A DNA stretch of 5,611 bases from Methanobacteriota archaeon (GTDB lineage Archaea; Halobacteriota; Bog-38; Methanoflorentales; Methanoflorentaceae), in contig PMYA01000084.1 of NCBI GenBank assembly GCA_003170935.1, positions 534-6,144 of the forward strand, written 5' to 3'. The notes below the pieces were generated by a model. It saw nothing but the letters and a program-made list of their open reading frames with translations, searched no databases and was not told the origin of the DNA. The position numbers and the translations under genes were made by a program. This document shows positions 1 through 4,177 of the stretch, one piece after another; within the stretch, counting starts at the first letter, position 1; each line of letters starts with the position of its first letter.

Positions 1-108
1 CTTGTCCTAATTGCTCAGTTCGGACATTTCAAAGGGTCTAAAAAACGATGGCGAGATTATGTGGGCGGCCTTTTATATATTAAAACGTTATTCTCTAACC
101 TTCGGTGA
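1..108 (+). CDS. Possible 3' end of a truncated gene (C-terminal 35 residues)
   Basis: Frame 1 is open from the window edge to a TGA at 106-108. The 35-residue tail is rich in basic and aromatic residues: an HFKGSKKRWRDY stretch, then the hydrophobic GGLLYIKTLF. This kind of tail is seen at the C-terminus of some membrane-associated glycosyltransferases, but that resemblance is only an impression. An open run of this length is not statistically convincing. A competing frame (3-41) ends with CPNCSVRTFQRV and could equally be the tail of a zinc-ribbon protein. The sequence upstream of the window would decide between them. Confidence 0.3.
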   Translation, partial: LVLIAQFGHFKGSKKRWRDYVGGLLYIKTLFSNLR

Positions 109-122
109 CCGGTAGAAATACG

Positions 123-130
123 TAAATATC
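123..130 (+). promoter_or_regulatory. Candidate TATA box for tRNA-Leu
   Basis: TAAATATC is centred about 37 bp upstream of the mature tRNA 5' end. The best TATA-like boxes of the other two tRNA genes here sit 36-40 bp upstream, which is the reason for choosing this one. Stronger-looking alternatives are CATATATT at 142-149, probably too close at about 18 bp, and TTTATATATTAAAA around 71-85, which would leave a leader of roughly 60 nt. Which one is used cannot be decided from sequence. Confidence 0.3.
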
Positions 131-163
131 ACGCGACAACTCATATATTGAGCCGCAAAAAAC

Positions 164-248
164 GCGGGGGTTGCCAAGCCAGGTCAAAGGCGATAGGTTC
201 AGGGCCTATTCTCGTAGGAGTTCGTGCGTTCAAATCGCACCCCCCGCA
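164..248 (+). tRNA. tRNA-Leu (anticodon CAG)
   Basis: This folds as a class II tRNA of 85 nt including the discriminator base. The acceptor stem GCGGGGG (164-170) pairs perfectly with CCCCCGC (241-247), followed by discriminator A248. The D-stem is GCC/GGC. The anticodon stem ATAGG/CCTAT (193-197, 205-209) encloses the loop TTCAGGG with anticodon CAG at 200-202, which reads the leucine codon CUG. A 14-nt variable arm (210-223) forms a short CTC/GAG stem, and the T-arm GTGCG/CGCAC (224-240) has loop TTCAAAT. The long variable arm and A73 agree with leucine identity. CCA is not encoded; ATCATC follows. No intron is present. Confidence 0.97.
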
Positions 249-349
249 TCATCAATCGTGAGGTGTTAATCGAGGCTCGTGTTACGCATTTAGGTAAGTG
301 AATCTGTTCTATCTTAACCGCTTGCACAAACGTTAAATTGTAAGTTAGG

Positions 350-356
350 TTTTTTT
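350..356 (+). terminator. Oligo-T tract, possible archaeal terminator after tRNA-Leu
   Basis: Seven consecutive T residues occur about 100 bp past the tRNA-Leu 3' end and before the next gene. Archaeal RNA polymerase terminates at oligo-T runs without needing a hairpin. The distance from the tRNA is long, so the assignment is tentative. Confidence 0.3.
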
Positions 357-395
357 GCGGTATTTAAAAAAAGCTCCGCTGCTTTCTCCAACAGA

Positions 396-403
396 CTTAA
401 AAT
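396..403 (+). promoter_or_regulatory. Candidate TATA box for the dehydratase gene
   Basis: CTTAAAAT is centred about 35 bp upstream of the ATG at 435, which would give an mRNA leader of only about 9 nt. No Shine-Dalgarno-like sequence precedes the ATG, which fits a very short leader. TATTTAAA at 361-368 is an alternative that would give a leader of about 40 nt. Confidence 0.35.
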
Positions 404-434
404 CTACGACGCATACAACTAATGGGTTTTGACA

Positions 435-815
435 ATGAGCAACGCTGACACAAATGACGTTTCTAGCCTTAAAGAAAAACACTGCGTTCCATGCGAGATT
501 GGCACGCAGCCTTTTGATCTTGAGACAATTCAGGGTCTACTGCCAATGGTTCCTAAATGGAAGCCAGACAACGAGTTAAAGAAAATCGTGCGAAGTTTCA
601 GATTCAAGGACTTCGTTGAATCAATGCGCTTTATTAACAAAGTGGCAGAACTGGCAGAAGAGGAAGGACACCATCCAGACATCTTCGTCTCTTACAACTA
701 CGTAAAGATCTGCCTTACTACCCACAACATAGGTGGTTTGTCTGAAAACGATTTCATAATGGCCGCTAAGATCGACGAAGCGTTTACGACAATTATGCCG
801 ACTCAGACAAAGTAA
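435..815 (+). CDS. phhB: Pterin-4a-carbinolamine dehydratase (PCD/DCoH family)
   Basis: A 126-residue cytosolic protein of the family that dehydrates 4a-hydroxytetrahydrobiopterin to quinonoid dihydrobiopterin and so recycles the pterin cofactor. The signature is intact: EEEGHHPDI (residues 75-83) carries the paired active-site histidines H79 and H80, H97 lies 17 residues later in TTHNIGG, and D106 follows in GLSENDF. This is the same spacing as the catalytic His-His-His-Asp set of the animal enzyme. An N-terminal CVPC pair (17-20) precedes the fold. I chose ATG 435; a TTG two codons upstream (429) is possible but less likely. No aromatic amino acid hydroxylase gene is in view, so the physiological pterin is unknown. 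Some family members outside animals have been linked to molybdopterin metabolism. The family is clear; the in vivo role is not. Confidence 0.9.
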   Translation: MSNADTNDVSSLKEKHCVPCEIGTQPFDLETIQGLLPMVPKWKPDNELKKIVRSFRFKDFVESMRFINKVAELAEEEGHHPDIFVSYNYVKICLTTHNIGGLSENDFIMAAKIDEAFTTIMPTQTK

Positions 816-964
816 CAGCGTCAATTAAAGTCTTCAAGCTAGGCTCGCATTTGACTTGAAGTCTTGTGAGTTTCACACGTTAACGGAAAAGTTGTCGCCG
901 CGATCAGTTGACTACACAGCAAAAAGGGCACGGCGGCACATAGTTGATATGGGGTTGATTCTTG
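816..964. other. Spacer with an inverted repeat after the dehydratase gene
   Basis: CTTCAAG (832-838) and CTTGAAG (855-861) are perfect 7-bp inverted repeats separated by 16 nt, starting 17 bp after the dehydratase stop codon. They could form a 3' hairpin on the mRNA. There is no following T-run, so an intrinsic terminator is not supported. No clear TATA box is seen at the right distance from the next gene, so readthrough into the thioesterase gene is possible. Confidence 0.35.
951..960 (+). promoter_or_regulatory. Probable ribosome binding site of the thioesterase gene
   Basis: GGGGTTGATT ends 4 nt before the ATG at 965. GGGGTTGAT matches 7 of 9 positions of the archaeal Shine-Dalgarno consensus GGAGGTGAT. 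It supports initiation at ATG 965 or at the TTG codon directly before it (962). Confidence 0.4.
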
Positions 965-1420
965 ATGGGTCTCACATCAGAAGATAAGAACAATGAACTT
1001 GCTCGCGTCTTAGCAAAGCTAAAAAGCGACAGCTACGCGAGCTTCTTGGGAGTTCGAATAACAAAGATCGAAAGAGGGTATGCAAAAGCTGAGGTAACAG
1101 TTGCTGAGCGTATGTTAAATTTCAACGAAGTTGCGCACGGGGGATTCATTTATTCCCTCGCAGACGTGGCATTTGCGGCAGCTTGTAATTCATACAATCA
1201 AACAGCAGTCGCTCTTTCTTTCCATATAACGTACCGCAGACCGGTCACAATTGGCATGCGGCTCATTGCAGAAGCTAGTGAAGAGAGTTCAGGCAAAACC
1301 ACCGCCCTCTACAAGATTGTCGTACGGACTGACGGTCAACGCATCGTTGCAATTTGTGAAGGCTTAGCTTATAAGCTAGAATCGTCGTTTACTGAAAATG
1401 ATGGGCCCGAGGCGATTTGA
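965..1420 (+). CDS. PaaI-like hotdog-fold acyl-CoA thioesterase
   Basis: A 151-residue single-domain hotdog protein. PaaI-type enzymes hydrolyse acyl-CoA or aryl-CoA thioesters in the cytosol, usually as tetramers. The hallmark is present: N54, then HGG (58-60) and SLADVAFAAACN (64-75). D67 in LAD corresponds to the catalytic aspartate of PaaI on the central helix. ITYRRPV (88-94) and the C-terminal strand GQRIVAICEGLAYKL (124-138) match the rest of the fold. The length is typical, with a tail of about 13 residues beyond it. I chose ATG 965; the preceding TTG (962) would add one residue. The last five codons (GPEAI) and the stop lie inside the antisense tRNA-Ile gene, so the C-terminus is dictated by tRNA sequence. 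No phenylacetate pathway gene is nearby, so the substrate is unknown. Confidence 0.88.
   Translation: MGLTSEDKNNELARVLAKLKSDSYASFLGVRITKIERGYAKAEVTVAERMLNFNEVAHGGFIYSLADVAFAAACNSYNQTAVALSFHITYRRPVTIGMRLIAEASEESSGKTTALYKIVVRTDGQRIVAICEGLAYKLESSFTENDGPEAI
1395..1398 (-). terminator. Short T-run after tRNA-Ile
   Basis: On the minus strand TTTT begins 4 nt past the tRNA 3' end, inside the coding region of the convergent thioesterase gene. It is a weak candidate for an oligo-T terminator. Confidence 0.2.
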
Positions 1421-1508
1421 ACGCCTGGCCTCACGGTTATCAGCCGTGCGCATATTCTCCGTCTTGAATTGACAAAGACGGAATCAAACCTGGCTAAGCT
1501 ACGGGCCC
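1402..1508 (-). tRNA. tRNA-Ile (anticodon GAU) with a D-arm intron
   Basis: Reading the minus strand from 1508, the acceptor stem GGGCCCG pairs perfectly with CGGGCCC (1409-1403), followed by discriminator A (1402). The anticodon stem CACGG/CCGTG encloses loop CTGATAA with anticodon GAT (1441-1439). The variable loop is AGGCC, and the T-arm AGGCG/CGCCT has loop TTCAAAT. The unspliced D-arm is about 32 nt too long and its D-stem is mispaired. Removing 1452-1483 leaves GCTT AGCCAGGTTT GAGC, a normal D-arm, and a 75-nt mature RNA including the discriminator. CCA is not encoded. The gene overlaps the end of the thioesterase gene by 19 bp on the opposite strand. Confidence 0.95.
1452..1483 (-). 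other. Predicted 32-nt BHB intron in tRNA-Ile D-arm
   Basis: On the minus strand the insert carries an 8-bp stem, TCCGTCTT/AAGACGGA, around a 9-nt loop. On its exon side lie a 3-nt bulge GAT, a 4-bp central helix GTTT/GAAT (two U-A pairs and two G-U wobbles) and a 3-nt bulge ATG, the bulge-helix-bulge geometry cut by archaeal splicing endonuclease. Cutting each bulge between its second and third base (GA/T and AT/G) joins ..TTTGA to GCGC.. and regenerates a fully paired D-stem GCTT/GAGC. The outer helix is weak, so this is a relaxed BHB. The intron falls between about positions 23 and 24, not the canonical 37/38. Confidence 0.85.
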
Positions 1509-1544
1509 CTTCCTTGATAACGCAATGCCTATAGGCGAGCGAGA

Positions 1545-1550
1545 TATATA
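1545..1550 (-). promoter_or_regulatory. Candidate TATA box for tRNA-Ile
   Basis: TATATA, within GTTATATATC on the minus strand, is centred about 39 bp upstream of the mature tRNA-Ile 5' end. That would place initiation about 12 nt before it. A perfect 10-bp palindrome GCCTATAGGC (1527-1536) lies between the box and the gene. Confidence 0.4.
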
Positions 1551-1623
1551 ACAATTCTTGTCTGCTGATTCTAAGCCCAGCAAGAAGCACGGCGCAACTT
1601 ACATTCGAAGCAATACTTATATG

Positions 1624-1638
1624 TCTTTAGCCTAAAGA
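1624..1638. repeat. Dyad TCTTTAG-C-CTAAAGA between divergent tRNA genes
   Basis: Two perfect 7-nt inverted arms flank a single central base. The arms are too close for a full RNA hairpin, so a DNA-binding site is a more natural reading than an RNA structure. The dyad sits about 10 bp upstream of the candidate tRNA-Ala TATA box. No known regulator is implied by the sequence. Confidence 0.4.
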
Positions 1639-1647
1639 GCTGTTGCC

Positions 1648-1656
1648 TTTATTTAA
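1648..1656 (+). promoter_or_regulatory. Candidate TATA box for tRNA-Ala
   Basis: TTTATTTAA is centred 36 bp upstream of the mature tRNA-Ala 5' end, the same spacing class as the boxes of the other two tRNAs. A 7-bp inverted repeat TTTGCCT/AGGCAAA (1657-1663 and 1669-1675) directly follows it and would cover the region just before the start site. Confidence 0.4.
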
Positions 1657-1687
1657 TTTGCCTTCCGCAGGCAAAAAGAGCATCGAC

Positions 1688-1759
1688 GGGCCGGTAGATC
1701 AGGGGTAGATCGCTACCTTGGCATGGTAGAGGCCTCGGGTTCAATTCCCGACCGGTCCA
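1688..1759 (+). tRNA. tRNA-Ala (anticodon GGC)
   Basis: A 72-nt cloverleaf including the discriminator base. The acceptor GGGCCGG (1688-1694) pairs with CCGGTCC (1752-1758), discriminator A1759. The third pair is G3-U70, the main alanine identity element. The D-arm is GATC/GATC with a 7-nt loop AGGGGTA. The anticodon stem CTACC/GGTAG encloses TTGGCAT with anticodon GGC at 1720-1722, which decodes GCC and GCU. The variable loop is AGGCC, and the T-arm TCGGG/CCCGA has loop TTCAATT. CCA is not encoded and there is no intron. Confidence 0.97.
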
Positions 1760-1966
1760 CTCTTTCACCGCAAACTGTGGAATGCACGCTTAGCCAATAC
1801 AAAGTTTGGCAAGATTTCTAAAGCACGCATCCACAAATACCTTTAGAACTTGAGTCAGTTATTTCTACACGTAATACGGTCACCAGCGGTCATTAAGCCC
1901 GATTTTGGCCCGGCTCGAATGTCGAGGTGGAAATAGAGCGCTCTAATGAAAGTTTTTACTTCAGCG
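1760..1966. other. Noncoding spacer between tRNA-Ala and the methyltransferase gene
   Basis: No gene is supported here. It contains a small stem GCCAA/TTGGC (1793-1797 and 1806-1810) that may lie on the tRNA-Ala trailer, and a perfect 12-bp palindrome listed separately. I found no convincing guide-RNA boxes. Confidence 0.55.
1934..1945. promoter_or_regulatory. Perfect palindrome TAGAGCGCTCTA upstream of the methyltransferase promoter
   Basis: Twelve bases read identically on both strands. The centre lies about 31 bp upstream of the TATA box centre and 57 bp upstream of the ATG, a position where archaeal activators commonly bind. A binding function is inferred from position and symmetry only. 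Confidence 0.35.
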
Positions 1967-1974
1967 TTATATAG
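1967..1974 (+). promoter_or_regulatory. TATA box of the methyltransferase-wecB unit (leaderless)
   Basis: TTATATAG is centred 26-27 bp upstream of the ATG at 1997. This is the normal TATA-to-start-site distance in archaea, so transcription would begin at or within a base or two of the start codon. No Shine-Dalgarno precedes this ATG, as expected for a leaderless mRNA. The purine-rich BRE usually found just upstream is not obvious. Confidence 0.6.
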
Positions 1975-1996
1975 CGAAAAAACCTATAAGTGAGCG

Positions 1997-3019
1997 ATGC
2001 GCCTGCGTTGTCCGAGTTGCGGTAGTAGTTCATGCGTAAACTCCGCAGAGTCTGTGATTAAAGCAGCACCCTCATTGTACGCGAGATGTGTATCATGCAA
2101 TGATCTAGTGCTGGACAAGAGGGCCCAAATTAATTTGCCCGACACAGGCTTCGATGATTTGAAGTGTAAAAACTGCGGAAGAAGGCCCCTGGATGCGGTT
2201 ATGGCGCATATACTCTCACTATCAGGCGGACAAGAGAGCCGACCTGCGCTCACCCTTCAACAGATGGGCACGCCACTATTGTCACCAGGCGTCCCCACGT
2301 ACGCTCCTCCCCACGTAGGTTACCAGAACCTGCTTCTATTAACCAAGCAGCGAATTGTCGCTGACGCAAGCGATCTAATTCTTAAACAAGTACCTGAAGT
2401 CAAAGGGGTTATCTACGGAGATATGAAGAAGGTCTTTGGTCTAGAGGATCATCACGCTGCTCCGAACACCTGTCGCGTGTTAGCTGGCTGCGATGTGAGA
2501 GCTGATCTAGTCACCTCTGCTTACGGGCAGATACTGGTACACAAAAGTCAGTCGAAGATTCACATTGAGCACAACAACATGGCAAAAATGGCAAAACTTG
2601 GAGCACTTCCTATAGCAGGGCGGGTTGTGCTTGATGCACTCGCTGGACCTGGAACTCTCGGCCTTATGAGCGTGCTGATGGGTGCTCAAAAAGTTGTCTT
2701 GAACGACGCTTGGCTGCCCGCAGTTGAGAACGCATATCTCAACTTGCAAGCGAATAGAGAGATACTTGGGATCCGGATGTTGCGTCGGACCTCAACAAAA
2801 AACAGAGCGCCCAGCAGAGCCCCTAATTTGTACTGCATCGCCACCACAGATAACACTCGTATAGAGGTCTATCACGGGGAGTTTGAAGAGTTCAACATTG
2901 AGGATTCAGGGGTCGATCTTATCTTATTGGACTCCTTCCCTAACACAGCGCGCTATTTCATAGATATGGCCGAAGAGATTCATAGAAGGTACCCTGGAAT
3001 AGACATTGTCTGTATTTGA
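1997..3019 (+). CDS. Zinc-ribbon protein with a class I SAM-methyltransferase-like domain
   Basis: A 340-residue protein I cannot assign to a named family. The N-terminus has CPSC (5-8), C13, CVSC (31-34) and CKNCGRRPLD (57-66), seven cysteines consistent with one or two zinc ribbons. A proline-rich linker (about 92-106) leads to a mixed domain. The C-terminal half looks like a Rossmann methyltransferase: motif I VVLDALAGPGTLG (210-222), an acidic strand end VVLND (233-237) and DLILLDSFP (307-315) in the motif IV position. The ND..A...N..N pattern after motif I and DSFP in place of DPFG recall Trm1/Trm5-type tRNA methyltransferases, so RNA or tRNA is a reasonable guess for the substrate. An NPPY motif is absent, arguing against an adenine-N6 enzyme. 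It starts an apparent two-gene unit with wecB, 11 bp downstream. A role in glycan modification is the alternative suggested by that neighbour. Confidence 0.75.
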   Translation: MRLRCPSCGSSSCVNSAESVIKAAPSLYARCVSCNDLVLDKRAQINLPDTGFDDLKCKNCGRRPLDAVMAHILSLSGGQESRPALTLQQMGTPLLSPGVPTYAPPHVGYQNLLLLTKQRIVADASDLILKQVPEVKGVIYGDMKKVFGLEDHHAAPNTCRVLAGCDVRADLVTSAYGQILVHKSQSKIHIEHNNMAKMAKLGALPIAGRVVLDALAGPGTLGLMSVLMGAQKVVLNDAWLPAVENAYLNLQANREILGIRMLRRTSTKNRAPSRAPNLYCIATTDNTRIEVYHGEFEEFNIEDSGVDLILLDSFPNTARYFIDMAEEIHRRYPGIDIVCI

Positions 3020-3020
3020 A

Positions 3021-3026
3021 GAGGGG
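3021..3026 (+). promoter_or_regulatory. Ribosome binding site deciding the wecB start
   Basis: GAGGGG lies 4 nt before ATG 3031, in contrast to the leaderless start of the gene upstream. An internal operon gene needs its own Shine-Dalgarno, so this supports both ATG 3031 as the start and translation from a shared transcript. Confidence 0.55.
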
Positions 3027-3030
3027 AAAC

Positions 3031-4125
3031 ATGTTTGCATTTATAGTTGGAACCAGGCCTGAGATAATCAAGATGGCCCCAATAATCCGTGAATGCGAAA
3101 AGCAGGGAATAACAGGCTTAACAATTCACACGGGGCAGCATTATTCGTACGAAATGGACAAGGTTTTTTTTGAGGAGCTCAACCTTAGTGATCCAGACTA
3201 CTCGCTTGGGGTGGGATCAGGTACAGACGCTGAACAGATTGGCAAGATACTCGTCGGCGTCGAAAACGTCTTGATGAACGAACAGCCAGACATCGTACTC
3301 GTAGAAGGGGATACAAACTCTGTTTTTGCAGGGGCATATGCAGCAACGAAGCTACAAATTGAAGTAGGACATGTAGAAGCCGGTTTGAGAAGTTTTGATA
3401 GGTTTATGCCAGAAGAAATTAACCGTATCCTCACAGACCACGTCTCAGATTTCCTGTTTGCCCCAACTGTAAAAGCAAAGGGAAATCTGTTAGCAGAAGG
3501 AGTCCCAGCAAACAAGATATCCATAACAGGTAACACAATAGTTGATGCCGTTCACCAGAACCTACAACTAGCACAAAAAAGAGAGAGCGTTCTCAGTGAG
3601 CTCAGTATTGAAAAAAACAACTATTTTTTGACAACGACTCACCGAAGAGAGAATGTTGACAACAAAGCGCGCTTGAATGGCATCTTGAAAGGACTAACAG
3701 AGCTGCATTATGAGTTTGACGTTCCGATAATATTCCCTATGCATCCTCGAACTAGGAAGCGTGTTGTCGAGTTCGATCTTGCTTTAGATGGAATCACACC
3801 GATTTCTCCAATTGGATTTCTCGAGTTCCTCCTTCTCGAGGCAAATGCAGAGCTTGTTATAACTGATTCAGGAGGTGTGCAGGAAGAGGCGTGCATTCTA
3901 GGGGTGCCATGTATCACTGTGAGAGATAACACGGAAAGACCTGAGACTATAGCCGTGCACTCAAACTTGCTCGTCGGAACTAAGTCTGATCAGATATTAA
4001 GTGGGGCAAAAGCTATGCTACAAACCCCACACAAGTGGAGCAATCCATTCGGTAATGGCGACGCAGGAGAGCGCATTGTCTCTGTTCTAACTGACGCTTT
4101 CAAAGCTTGTGGCGTCGAAATCTAA
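3031..4125 (+). CDS. wecB: UDP-N-acetylglucosamine 2-epimerase (non-hydrolysing)
   Basis: A 364-residue cytosolic enzyme that interconverts UDP-GlcNAc and UDP-ManNAc, the precursor of ManNAc and ManNAcA residues in surface polysaccharides and archaeal N-glycans. The GT-B-like fold is complete: GTRPEIIKMAP (7-17), HTGQHY (33-38), VEGDTNS (91-97) with D94, HVEAGLRS (114-121) with E116, PEEINR (127-132), ITGNTIVDAV (165-174), TTHRRENVD (202-210) with H204, and the SGGVQEEA and TERPETI segments near the C-terminus. D94, E116 and H204 match the catalytic Asp, Glu and His of bacterial WecB. The reading frame extends upstream to a TTG at 3016 that overlaps the previous stop, but ATG 3031 fits the usual family N-terminus and is preceded by GAGGGG (3021-3026), a Shine-Dalgarno-like sequence. 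The 11-bp gap to the methyltransferase gene suggests cotranscription. Confidence 0.95.
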   Translation: MFAFIVGTRPEIIKMAPIIRECEKQGITGLTIHTGQHYSYEMDKVFFEELNLSDPDYSLGVGSGTDAEQIGKILVGVENVLMNEQPDIVLVEGDTNSVFAGAYAATKLQIEVGHVEAGLRSFDRFMPEEINRILTDHVSDFLFAPTVKAKGNLLAEGVPANKISITGNTIVDAVHQNLQLAQKRESVLSELSIEKNNYFLTTTHRRENVDNKARLNGILKGLTELHYEFDVPIIFPMHPRTRKRVVEFDLALDGITPISPIGFLEFLLLEANAELVITDSGGVQEEACILGVPCITVRDNTERPETIAVHSNLLVGTKSDQILSGAKAMLQTPHKWSNPFGNGDAGERIVSVLTDAFKACGVEI

Positions 4126-4137
4126 CAAAACTAACCA

Positions 4138-4143
4138 TTTTTT
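4138..4143 (+). terminator. Oligo-T tract after wecB
   Basis: Six T residues begin 12 bp after the wecB stop, in the 52-bp gap between the converging genes. This is a plausible archaeal oligo-T terminator for the methyltransferase-wecB transcript. There is no comparable T-run on the other strand; only four T (4127-4130 read on the minus strand) lie beyond the end of the glycosyltransferase gene. Confidence 0.4.
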
Positions 4144-4177
4144 GCGCCTGCTCTAGCTCCGAGTCTTTAGTCGTTCT

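Larger units (their letters stand above)
249..434. other. Noncoding spacer between tRNA-Leu and the dehydratase gene
   Basis: About 185 bp with no supported gene. It holds a run of seven T (350-356), which could end the tRNA-Leu transcript, the AT-rich TATTTAAA at 361-368, and a second TATA-like element at 396-403. GCGG (357-360) and CCGC (376-379) flank the AT-rich tract as a weak inverted repeat. I looked for C/D-box motifs of a small guide RNA and found no convincing pair. Confidence 0.6.

Noticed and set aside
422..448. ATG at 422 as the dehydratase start
   Set aside because: It is in a different frame from the dehydratase and stops after eight codons.
1402..1508. tRNA-Ile as a degenerate pseudogene because of its broken D-arm
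   Set aside because: Every other stem is perfect, and excising the BHB-bounded 32 nt restores a normal D-stem, so an intron explains the irregularity better than decay.
1369..1590. Minus-strand frame across the thioesterase end and tRNA-Ile
   Set aside because: It runs straight through the tRNA-Ile gene and its intron, so the open frame is incidental.
164..1759. Integration of a mobile element at one of the three tRNA genes
   Set aside because: No integrase gene, no duplicated tRNA 3' end and no direct repeat of the T-arm/acceptor sequence were found in the window.
3198..3536. 112-codon open frame on the minus strand inside wecB
   Set aside because: It lies wholly within the strongly supported wecB frame on the other strand, and its Ser/Thr/Pro-rich translation has no recognisable domain. 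It is a shadow of wecB codon usage.
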